A stretch of DNA of 28,798 bases, from NCBI GenBank assembly GCA_007129985.1, contig SKUL01000085.1, positions 1-28,798 on the forward strand, written 5' to 3'. The notes under the pieces are model-generated. The model was given only the letters and a program-made list of their open reading frames with translations. It was not told the origin of the DNA and did not search any database. Of the stretch, positions 1-7,541 are shown piece after piece. The position numbers and the translations under genes were made by a program. Position 1 is the stretch's first letter. Each line of letters begins with the position of its first letter. This stretch comes from Flavobacteriales bacterium. Lineage in GTDB: Bacteria > Bacteroidota > Bacteroidia > Flavobacteriales_D > SKUL01.

Positions 1-792
1 CATCTTTTCTGCCAATTCAAGGTTTTCTGTCTTGCGGTAATAGTCGCCAAGGTTTAAGGTAACCAGCGCCAGGCCGTCAAGATTGCCGTTGGTTTTAAAT
101 AGTTGATATGCTCTGGAGTATAGGTCGTATGCTTTCTCGAATTCACCACGCTGCATGAAAATCTCAGCCATATTATTGTACGAATCGGCCATTTCAGCGT
201 GTAGATTAAGCTGCGATGCCCATTCCAGTCCTTTCTCGTAATAGTGCATCGCGGTTTCGAAATCTTCCATTTTTTCGAATACCACGCCCAAATTCACCAA
301 GACCATTTGCACACCCGATGAATCCTCCAGTGCCAGCATTTTTTCATGGGCAGCAAGGAGGTTTTTAAGAGCTTCATGGTGCAGCCCCAATTCGATTTGC
401 GACACACCCAAACTGTTCAGGGTGTATGCCACTCCTGCCGAATCATTTAGAGATTGGAACATTTTTAAGGTTTGCCGGTCTATTTCGCTGGCAAGGTGGA
501 ATTCGCCACGGTTCCAATGATAAATGCTTTTACTATGCAGGGCATCAGCAGTCAGCGATAAGTCATTCTCGCGGCGCGCAATTTCGAGCGCACCTTCAAT
601 CAGCGTTAGAGCTGTTGCCGGATTACTGAACATAATGGCAGTTGCAGAATCAAGCAACGACTCTACTTCCGCAGTGCGATCTGTGTTCTGTGAAAAAGCC
701 GGAGAAAAAACCAATGCAACCAATAACATGGCACAACACATACCTTGTACCCGCGCATGCACACTTTGCTTGCCCTTATCCCCCATATTCAT
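1..792 (-). CDS. TPR-repeat protein, C-terminus beyond window
   Basis: The frame is open from an ATG at 792 (a second ATG lies two codons in, at 786) to the window edge, giving 264 residues with no stop. A hydrophobic stretch at about residues 20-35, ending in SPAFSQ, looks like a signal peptide. After it come at least four helical TPR-like units, with motifs such as LVNLGVVFEKMEDFETAMHY and NNMAEIFMQRGEFEKAYDLY. In Bacteroidota, N-terminal TPR blocks like this often precede a membrane segment and a histidine kinase or LuxR-type output domain. That part would lie outside the window, so the function is open. A well-formed promoter (828-858) sits 36 bases upstream and supports this start. The gene runs in the same direction as the Kelch gene but is separated from it by a terminator. 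Confidence is high that it is coding and low on its role. Confidence 0.85.
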   Translation of the reverse strand, partial: MNMGDKGKQSVHARVQGMCCAMLLVALVFSPAFSQNTDRTAEVESLLDSATAIMFSNPATALTLIEGALEIARRENDLSLTADALHSKSIYHWNRGEFHLASEIDRQTLKMFQSLNDSAGVAYTLNSLGVSQIELGLHHEALKNLLAAHEKMLALEDSSGVQMVLVNLGVVFEKMEDFETAMHYYEKGLEWASQLNLHAEMADSYNNMAEIFMQRGEFEKAYDLYSRAYQLFKTNGNLDGLALVTLNLGDYYRKTENLELAEKM

Positions 793-827
793 GAACAGAG
801 CCGATTTGTTTTCCTGTTTCAACAAGA

Positions 828-858
828 CAAATGTACCCCGCCAGTTTGTACTTAACAA
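828..858 (-). promoter_or_regulatory. Bacteroidota-type promoter of the TPR gene
   Basis: On the minus strand the -7 box TACATTTG (835 to 828) matches TAnnTTTG exactly. A TTG -33 element (858 to 856) lies 20 bases upstream. The expected start point leaves a leader of about 30 bases before the ATG at 792. Confidence 0.65.
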
Positions 859-928
859 GCCGCTTTGCTCCATTTAAATGGAGGTTTTTACCATCTGTGT
901 CGAAACCTTGAGACAGAATAATCTGCAT

Positions 929-958
929 AAAAAAACGGGCACTACTGCATAGCGCCCG
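929..958 (-). terminator. Rho-independent terminator of the Kelch gene
   Basis: On the minus strand an 8-bp stem (951-958 with 936-943, one G-U pair) encloses a 7-base loop and is followed at once by seven T residues (935 to 929). It lies 36 bases after the stop of the Kelch/T9SS gene and separates it from the TPR gene. The rest of 793-993 holds only the TPR promoter. Confidence 0.85.
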
Positions 959-993
959 CTTTTGTGTTATCGACAAGCCTTTTGCTTTCGGTT

Positions 994-2448
994 TTACTCA
1001 ACCACAAACTTGGCCGAGCCGATACCCCGCGAGTGGTGCAAGTGAAGCAGATACATTCCCGGCGATAAACCGGCAATGCTTAAAGCTGTTTGTCCTGTGG
1101 TGCCATTCATGTCGCCCTCTATCACCAACCTTCCGGAATTATCAAAAACTTGCCACTGCCGAATTGCGTTGTCGCCCGAATCGAGAAACAGTGTTCCACC
1201 CTGACGAACCGGATTGGGATACAGTGCAGGCATAAACGCGTTCAACTCCTCAACAGACACGGTTGAAGTGGGGATAATAGATTGGCATAAATCTGAGAGG
1301 TTAAAGTTGTTACCGGCAATTGAGCCTCCGGTTGCAAAGATTTTGTTGTTCGTCCATACATTGGAAGAGAGGCTAAAAATGTACCCAAAGCTGTGGGAGC
1401 CTTCAGGAATATCTACCTCTCCGGTTTGAAGGTTTACAGTGATGAGTCTCACCTGGAACATGTCATCACTCGTGCGGGTTGAAAACAAATACATCAAGTC
1501 GTTCTCGGCATCAACAACGGGGTTAAACTGGGTTGCCCATGAAAACATAGACCCGGTGTAGTTAGGGATCTCGGTCTGGAGTTCCAGTTTTTCGATGGTT
1601 TTGGTCACCGGATCAATCAGACCAATGGCGTACTCGCGGTTTGACCAGTCGTATTCCCGATAGGTCAGAATAGCAAATCTACCATCTGACATGCGGTACT
1701 CGTTTACATCTCTGAAATTTGGGCTCCATTGAGTAAACCATTGTTGGCCGTCGTCAAAAATAGACTCCTGTACTTCAGTGAACGTGTGGTCTATGCCGTT
1801 GAATTCAACAACGTTGTAGTACTTTACAGTGGCGCCCTGATTGTAACCCGATACGAGCAAAGCCCCTCCATCATCGGTTGGAAACACAGGAGTGTGGCTC
1901 CTGTTGTAATAGGGAATCCCAACAGGTGTAAAAGTTTCTGTGCTTGGGTCATATACCTCAGACTCTCCGTCTTCACCGGAAACAAACCAACTGCCTACAA
2001 GCAGTATTCTGCCATCGCTGAGTGCCACCGCATTATTCAGTGCCCGAGCATGAATCATGGTAGGGCCGGATGTAAAACTGTCATCGGTGGGGTCATAGAT
2101 GGTTGTGGTGTTGGTGCGGCTGGTGCCCGATGCGCCCCCAAACCCACCAAAGAACATATATCTTCCGTCAGGAAGTTTGGCAAACCCCGAATTGTCATGC
2201 GGGTGTGGAGTTTGGTGTAGCTCCCACGAATCTGTTTCAGGGTCGTAGATTTCAGCCGTCGAGGTTAGTTGAAAACCTTGCGTATGTCCACCAACAACCA
2301 AGACCCGTCCGTCGTCAAGGGCAACAATGTTATGATAAACACGGGTTAGGTGCATGGCAGCGGGTTCTGGTTCTACCTCAAAACCCTGGCCCTTCATAGA
2401 TACGGTCAGACCTGTCAAAAATAACAAAACAAGCAGGGGGTTTTTCAT
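994..2448 (-). CDS. Secreted Kelch-repeat protein with T9SS sorting domain
   Basis: This is a 484-residue protein with an N-terminal signal peptide (MKNPLLVLLFLTGLTVSMKG). Residues of about 30-330 form Kelch/galactose-oxidase-type propeller blades. The repeated pattern is a hydrophobic strand, then DGR, then hydrophobic residues and GG or GS, as in DDGRVLVVGG, PDGRYMFFGG and SDGRILLVGS, followed by aspartate-rich YDP turns. The last 75 residues are a T9SS type A sorting domain, with LYPNPVRQGG, then WQVFDNSGR, LSPGMYLLHL and a short basic end. It should cross the inner membrane by Sec and the outer membrane by T9SS, ending on the surface or released. No catalytic residues of galactose oxidase were recognised, so binding or adhesion is as likely as enzymatic activity. 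It has its own promoter and terminator, so it is probably monocistronic. Confidence 0.9.
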   Translation of the reverse strand: MKNPLLVLLFLTGLTVSMKGQGFEVEPEPAAMHLTRVYHNIVALDDGRVLVVGGHTQGFQLTSTAEIYDPETDSWELHQTPHPHDNSGFAKLPDGRYMFFGGFGGASGTSRTNTTTIYDPTDDSFTSGPTMIHARALNNAVALSDGRILLVGSWFVSGEDGESEVYDPSTETFTPVGIPYYNRSHTPVFPTDDGGALLVSGYNQGATVKYYNVVEFNGIDHTFTEVQESIFDDGQQWFTQWSPNFRDVNEYRMSDGRFAILTYREYDWSNREYAIGLIDPVTKTIEKLELQTEIPNYTGSMFSWATQFNPVVDAENDLMYLFSTRTSDDMFQVRLITVNLQTGEVDIPEGSHSFGYIFSLSSNVWTNNKIFATGGSIAGNNFNLSDLCQSIIPTSTVSVEELNAFMPALYPNPVRQGGTLFLDSGDNAIRQWQVFDNSGRLVIEGDMNGTTGQTALSIAGLSPGMYLLHLHHSRGIGSAKFVVE

Positions 2449-2476
2449 GATTTTCGAGTTTTACAAGTTAATGAAT

Positions 2477-2505
2477 CAAAGGTAGTTAACGTCCTGTATT
2501 GCAAA
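2477..2505 (-). promoter_or_regulatory. Bacteroidota-type promoter of the Kelch gene
   Basis: On the minus strand this is TTTG (2505 to 2502), a 17-base spacer and TACCTTTG (2484 to 2477). Both elements match the Bacteroidota consensus exactly. The -7 box ends 28 bases before the ATG at 2448. Confidence 0.8.
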
Positions 2506-2599
2506 CATGACAGGCGTCAGGAAAGACCATGATTTTGGTCAGGAAAATAGAGCTGTTTACTACGATAGGAACACTTCCAAAGGGTCGGCGTTAAAACCT

Positions 2600-2607
2600 T
2601 AATTTTG
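2600..2607 (+). promoter_or_regulatory. -7 box of the icmF promoter
   Basis: TAATTTTG matches TAnnTTTG exactly and lies 42 bases upstream of the ATG at 2650. No clear -33 TTG is visible. The box overlaps a TTG that could otherwise serve as a longer start (2605), which argues against that start. Confidence 0.5.
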
Positions 2608-2649
2608 CCAACCGCATCAGGCGATTTTCAGGACAAAAATTCCGAACAG

Positions 2650-5600
2650 ATGATCGAAGCCAAACCCTATCAACCCAAGCATAAAATCAGAGTAGTAACC
2701 GCTGCCTCACTTTTCGACGGACACGATGCAGCCATCAACATCATGCGCCGCATTATTCAAAGCACCGGAGCCGAAGTGATTCACCTGGGCCACGATCGCA
2801 GTGTGCAGGAAGTGGTGGATTGCGCCATTCAGGAAGACGTGCAAGCCATTGCCATGACCAGCTACCAGGGCGGACACACAGAGTACCTCAAATACATGTA
2901 CGATTTGCTGAACGAGCGCGGCTGCGGCCACATCAAAATCTTTGCCGGCGGTGGTGGAACCATTCTGCCAGAAGAGATTAAAGAGCTCGAAGCCTACGGA
3001 ATTACCCGCATCTATCACCCCGACGATGGTCGCAAAATGGGATTGCAGGGAATGATTAACGACCTGATGGAGCGCTCAGATTTTCCCACCGGAAAGGATG
3101 TGCAGAAAGAAGCCCAAACTTTCAAATCGGGTGAGCATCGTGCCATTGCGCGCATGATTTCGGCGGCTGAGAACTACCCCGACGACATTCAGAATGAACT
3201 CAAAGAAATTGCCGAAGCCGCCAAATCTTCCACTACTCCCATCCTCGGAATTACCGGAACGGGCGGAGCAGGAAAAAGCTCTTTGGTGGATGAACTGGTG
3301 CGGCGCTTTCTGATTGATTTCCCCGAAAAAACCATCGGTATCATATCCGTTGACCCCTCCAAACGCAAAACAGGAGGAGCCCTTCTCGGCGACCGTATTC
3401 GCATGAACAGTATTTTTAGTGAGCGTTGCTACATGCGCTCACTCGCAACGCGCCAGAGCAACCTCGCGGTAAGCAAGCACATCCGCGAGGCGGTGGATAT
3501 CCTCAAGGTATCGGGTTTTGACCTGATTATTCTCGAAACCTCGGGAATCGGGCAGAGCGACACCGAAATTGTGGACCACAGCGATGTGAGCATGTATGTG
3601 ATGACGCCCGAGTACGGTGCTGCAAGTCAGCTCGAAAAAATTGACATGCTGGATTACGCAGACGTGATTGCCCTCAACAAATTCGACAAACGCGGTGCCC
3701 TCGATGCCCTGCGCGATGTGAAAAAGCAGTACAAGCGCAACCGCCAGCTTTGGGATACACCCGATGAACAGATTCCGGTGTTTGGGAGCATCGCCAGTCA
3801 GTTTAACGACCCCGGAACCAACGCCCTCTTCAAAGCATTGATTCAAGTAATTGTTGAGCGAACAGGAGCTGACCTGAAAAGCAACCTTGAGGCAAGCGAT
3901 GAAATGAGCGAGAAGGTTTACATCATACCGCCCAAACGCGTTCGCTACCTGAGCGAAATTTCAGAAGCCGTGCGTGGCTACAACGATAAAGCCCGAAAGC
4001 AAAGTCTCATTGCCCAAAAGTTGTACGCCCTGAAAGAAAGCATGGATACCCTGGGCGATGACCAACCTGAAGCCAAAAAAGCCCTTCAGGCTGCCTATGA
4101 TGAACTGCTTAAGGAACTCGACCCGAAGCACCTCGACGTCATCAACGGCTGGGAAGCAAAAAAGCAACAATACAAAGACGAGTTTTACTCGTTTCAGGTT
4201 CGCGACAAGGAAATCAAGATAAAAACCCACACAGAGTCGCTCTCGCGATTGCAGATTCCAAAAGTGAGTACGCCACGTTTTCGCGGCTGGGGCGATATTC
4301 TTGAGTGGAACCTTCAGGAGAATGTACCCGGCGAGTTTCCTTATACAGCCGGTGTATTTCCCTTTAAGCGCGAAGGCGAAGACCCCACCCGGATGTTTGC
4401 TGGAGAGGGAGCCCCCGAGCGCACCAACAAGCGCTTTCACTATGTGAGCCTCGACATGCCGGCCAAGCGTTTGAGCACGGCTTTCGACAGTGTAACACTC
4501 TACGGTCGCGACCCGGGAGAGCGCCCCGACATTTACGGTAAAATCGGTAACTCCGGGGTGAGTATTTGTTGTTTAGACGATGCCAAGAAACTGTACAGCG
4601 GTTTCGATTTGTGCGACCCCAGAACCTCGGTGTCAATGACCATCAACGGCCCGGCGCCTATGCTGTTGGGCTTCTTTATGAACGCCGCCATCGACCAGCA
4701 GTGCGAAAAGTACATCAAGGAAAACGGATTGGAAGCCGAGGTAAACAAAAAGATTGAAGCCATTTACAAGGAAAAAGGCGTTGAGCGTCCGGCATACCGA
4801 GGTGAACTTCCCGCCGGAAATGACGGATTGGGCCTCATGCTGCTTGGTGTTACAGGCGATCAGGTGCTGCCCCCCGATGTGTATGGCCCGCTCAAAGCCA
4901 GGGCACTGGCCTCGGTGCGAGGCACGGTGCAGGCCGATATCCTCAAAGAAGACCAGGCGCAGAATACCTGCATCTTCAGCACCGAGTTTGCGCTCAGGTT
5001 AATGGGAGATACCCAACAGTACTTTATTGACCACAACGTGCGAAACTTTTACTCTGTGAGTATCAGTGGCTACCACATTGCCGAGGCGGGAGCCAATCCT
5101 ATTTCGCAGCTCGCGTTTACCCTTGCCAACGGATTTACTTACGTAGAGTACTACCTGAGCAGGGGTATGGACATCAACAAGTTTGCGCCCAACCTGAGCT
5201 TCTTCTTCAGCAACGGAATTGACCCGGAATACGCCGTAATAGGTCGTGTGGCCCGACGTATTTGGAGCAAAGCCATGCGCGATAAATACGGTGCCGACGA
5301 CCGCAGCCAGAAGTTGAAGTACCACATTCAAACCAGCGGTCGCTCGCTGCACGCGCAGGAGATTGCGTTCAACGATATTCGAACCACGCTTCAGGCGCTT
5401 TATGCTATTTACGACAACTGCAACAGCTTGCACACCAATGCCTACGATGAGGCGATTACCACTCCAACCGAAGAGAGCGTACGTCGTGCCATGGCCATTC
5501 AGCTTATCATCAACAAGGAATTGGGACTGGCCAAAAACGAAAACCCGCTTCAGGGAAGTTTCATCATCGAAGAGCTTACCGACCTGGTGGAAGAAGCCGT

Positions 5601-6018
5601 GATGATGGAGTTCGACCGCATTACCGAACGCGGTGGCGTATTAGGCGCTATGGAAACCATGTACCAACGCGGAAAAATTCAGGAGGAAAGCCTGTACTAC
5701 GAAACCCTGAAACACACAGGAGAGTTTCCGATTGTGGGTGTGAACATGTTTCTGAGTGCTGAAGGCTCGCCCACGATTGTGCCCGGTGAGGTGATTCGTG
5801 CAACAGAGGAAGAAAAGAAAGCCCAGATCGAAACAGTGAAAACACTGCAGAATAGCCACAAAGACCTCGCGGCCGAGCACCTTCGGAATATCCAGTTGCA
5901 GGCCATCCGCAACGAGAACATTTTTGAAGGACTTATGGAAGCATGCAAATACTGCTCACTGGGCCAGATTACAGACGCGCTGTTTGAGGTAGGAGGGCAG
6001 TACAGGAGGAATATGTAA
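2650..6018 (+). CDS. icmF: Fused isobutyryl-CoA mutase IcmF
   Basis: IcmF is a cytoplasmic adenosylcobalamin enzyme that interconverts isobutyryl-CoA and n-butyryl-CoA, with its own G-protein chaperone built in. From the ATG at 2650 it has 1122 residues in the family order. The B12-binding domain (about 1-150) includes DGHDAA at 23-28. The MeaB-like GTPase has P-loop GITGTGGAGKSS at 200-211, ETSGIGQSDTE at 296-306 and NKFDKRG at 343-349. The catalytic TIM barrel begins near residue 560 with PYTAGVFPFKREGEDPTRMF. The FPFKRE segment and the full fusion separate it from methylmalonyl-CoA mutase, whose chaperone is a separate protein. A TTG start at 2605 would add 15 residues but overlaps the promoter box. 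The stop is only 5 bases from the stop of the convergent ATPase gene, with no terminator between them. Confidence 0.95.
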   Translation: MIEAKPYQPKHKIRVVTAASLFDGHDAAINIMRRIIQSTGAEVIHLGHDRSVQEVVDCAIQEDVQAIAMTSYQGGHTEYLKYMYDLLNERGCGHIKIFAGGGGTILPEEIKELEAYGITRIYHPDDGRKMGLQGMINDLMERSDFPTGKDVQKEAQTFKSGEHRAIARMISAAENYPDDIQNELKEIAEAAKSSTTPILGITGTGGAGKSSLVDELVRRFLIDFPEKTIGIISVDPSKRKTGGALLGDRIRMNSIFSERCYMRSLATRQSNLAVSKHIREAVDILKVSGFDLIILETSGIGQSDTEIVDHSDVSMYVMTPEYGAASQLEKIDMLDYADVIALNKFDKRGALDALRDVKKQYKRNRQLWDTPDEQIPVFGSIASQFNDPGTNALFKALIQVIVERTGADLKSNLEASDEMSEKVYIIPPKRVRYLSEISEAVRGYNDKARKQSLIAQKLYALKESMDTLGDDQPEAKKALQAAYDELLKELDPKHLDVINGWEAKKQQYKDEFYSFQVRDKEIKIKTHTESLSRLQIPKVSTPRFRGWGDILEWNLQENVPGEFPYTAGVFPFKREGEDPTRMFAGEGAPERTNKRFHYVSLDMPAKRLSTAFDSVTLYGRDPGERPDIYGKIGNSGVSICCLDDAKKLYSGFDLCDPRTSVSMTINGPAPMLLGFFMNAAIDQQCEKYIKENGLEAEVNKKIEAIYKEKGVERPAYRGELPAGNDGLGLMLLGVTGDQVLPPDVYGPLKARALASVRGTVQADILKEDQAQNTCIFSTEFALRLMGDTQQYFIDHNVRNFYSVSISGYHIAEAGANPISQLAFTLANGFTYVEYYLSRGMDINKFAPNLSFFFSNGIDPEYAVIGRVARRIWSKAMRDKYGADDRSQKLKYHIQTSGRSLHAQEIAFNDIRTTLQALYAIYDNCNSLHTNAYDEAITTPTEESVRRAMAIQLIINKELGLAKNENPLQGSFIIEELTDLVEEAVMMEFDRITERGGVLGAMETMYQRGKIQEESLYYETLKHTGEFPIVGVNMFLSAEGSPTIVPGEVIRATEEEKKAQIETVKTLQNSHKDLAAEHLRNIQLQAIRNENIFEGLMEACKYCSLGQITDALFEVGGQYRRNM

Positions 6019-6023
6019 TTCCT

Positions 6024-7238
6024 TCACGAGCGCCCGAGCAGCAACTCTCTTACCGGGATGAGCCGGATGGTTTTGTCGTCAACCTGATATGTATCAAATT
6101 GATTGAACGTGATGATTGAGCCCTCTTTGAGTTCAAAAAAGTCAAGGGCTTCGATCAATCCGTCTATTTCGCGTTGCAGGTTGTCTTCATTTACCTGGTG
6201 ACACACCTGAACAGCCTCTGCTATTTTTCCTTTCTCGAATACCACAAAGTCGCACTCTTTTTGTTCGTGGAAGTAATAGAGCTCTTTTCCTTTTCTCCGG
6301 TAGTGGAGAAAAACGAGATTTTCCAATCTGCGCCCCAAATCTTCCGTAAAGCTCGCCGAATTGTGCGTAAAAAGACCAAGGTCAATGGTGTAAACCTTTT
6401 TAGGGTTACGTATTTGGGCTTTCATGGAGTAGCTGAATTTCGGCAGGAACTGTAGCAAGTAGGCATTCTCAAGGTGAGAAAAGTACTCCAGCACAGTGCT
6501 GACTGCCTTGATGCTGAAAAGCGATGTTAGCTTGGTTGCCGAAACGGGTTTGCCTATGTTGGTTAGTAAATACAAAGCCAGCCTCCGCAGGGCGTTCACA
6601 TCCCTCACGCCATATCTTGCGGCTATATCGCGCAGCAGAATGTCGTTGAAAAGCTGCTGCAGAATATTGGGGTCTTTCAATCTCAGAAAGTCAGGAAAAC
6701 CACCGTCCTGCAAATATTCTTTCATCGCCTCAAGGCTGTCTTTCTTACTCCGAAAACGCAGGGCCTCCGCGTATGAAAACGGAAAGAGTTCCGTGCTTAA
6801 ATGCCTTCCGGTGAGCTTTGTGCCGAGTTCTGCGCTCAACAGACCGGCATTGCTGCCTGTTACCACTAGTTTGTATCCTTCGTCGAGTTTTTGCCGCACG
6901 TACCATTCCCAATCCTGTAGCATTTGTATTTCATCAAAGAATAGATTCCTGACTTTTTTGCTATTCAATATGTCATCCAATCGGGTAAAATCCTCTTTGT
7001 CGAAACCCGACAGACGGGGGTCTTCAAAGTTGATAAAGACGGTAGTACCCGAGGCCTGTGGTAGCAATTGACGAAGTAATGTGCTTTTGCCACAACGACG
7101 AATTCCGGTGATGATACGCGCAAAGCCTTCTACCAATGGTACATCTGCAAGTTTATCCCGGGCTGTGCTTTCGTCGGCCTTGGTCCACACCTCGTTTTGA
7201 CTTGCTATCACATCGGCCAGATGTTCTTTGGTAATCAT
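6024..7238 (-). CDS. AAA ATPase with DUF4143-type C-terminal domain
   Basis: This 404-residue cytoplasmic protein belongs to the widespread AAA_14/DUF4143 family, found in many bacteria and archaea with unknown cellular role. The N-terminal ATPase shows Walker A GIRRCGKST at 45-53, Walker B LFFDEIQ at 99-105, a sensor-like VVTGSNAGLLS at 125-135 and the family's GRH at 144-146. A winged-helix-like middle (about 200-270) precedes a C-terminal segment, YYFHEQKECDFVVFEKGK, resembling a PD-(D/E)XK nuclease fold. Where relatives usually end this motif with an EVK-like strand, this one reads AVQVCHQ, so nuclease activity is doubtful. The length is normal for the family. The gene has its own promoter overlapped by repeated palindromic sites, which suggests tight or self-regulated expression. 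Confidence 0.9.
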   Translation of the reverse strand: MITKEHLADVIASQNEVWTKADESTARDKLADVPLVEGFARIITGIRRCGKSTLLRQLLPQASGTTVFINFEDPRLSGFDKEDFTRLDDILNSKKVRNLFFDEIQMLQDWEWYVRQKLDEGYKLVVTGSNAGLLSAELGTKLTGRHLSTELFPFSYAEALRFRSKKDSLEAMKEYLQDGGFPDFLRLKDPNILQQLFNDILLRDIAARYGVRDVNALRRLALYLLTNIGKPVSATKLTSLFSIKAVSTVLEYFSHLENAYLLQFLPKFSYSMKAQIRNPKKVYTIDLGLFTHNSASFTEDLGRRLENLVFLHYRRKGKELYYFHEQKECDFVVFEKGKIAEAVQVCHQVNEDNLQREIDGLIEALDFFELKEGSIITFNQFDTYQVDDKTIRLIPVRELLLGRS

Positions 7239-7248
7239 GCTCGTTTTG

Positions 7249-7309
7249 TTTGATACAAAACTACAACATTATTTGATAATATCAAACAAAGATATTTGAT
7301 AGTATCGAA
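7249..7309. repeat. Three TTTGATA repeats at 23-bp spacing
   Basis: TTTGATA begins at 7249, 7272 and 7295, exactly 23 bp apart. The second copy is a perfect palindrome with a one-base centre (TTTGATA-A-TATCAAA, 7272-7286). The third is nearly palindromic (TTTGATA-G-TATCGAA, 7295-7309). The first has only the left half. The array spans the ATPase promoter, so it is a candidate operator. Confidence 0.6.
7256..7285 (-). promoter_or_regulatory. Promoter of the DUF4143 ATPase gene
   Basis: On the minus strand TTG (7285 to 7283) and TAGTTTTG (7263 to 7256) are 19 bases apart and match the Bacteroidota consensus. The -33 element lies inside the central palindrome of the 23-bp repeats. A further inverted repeat, GTTTTGT/ACAAAAC (7243-7261), overlaps the -7 box and expected start point. 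Confidence 0.65.
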
Positions 7310-7541
7310 TGAAATGACCAAAAAAGAGCAGCTTTGTCTTCAGTTTGCCTGTATTTTGGAGGGTACTTCTATGCGCCTTCCGCAATCCCCCTCTTTGTAA
7401 CCGTTGCTTGCTCCATAACTTCACTTCACGTAAAATCATTCCATTGCGTGCATTATTGGCGTATCTTGTAGCAAACGGCTAAAGGTTGGCGCCTGCCTGG
7501 CTCTTTCACATAACGGAGTTACTCACTTAAAACCTTTCGCC
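7310..7541. other. Intergenic region before the MuiA-like gene
   Basis: I see no supportable gene or RNA here. It must hold the promoter of the downstream gene. The best candidate, TATCTTGT near 7461-7468, matches the TAnnTTTG box imperfectly. Confidence 0.4.
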
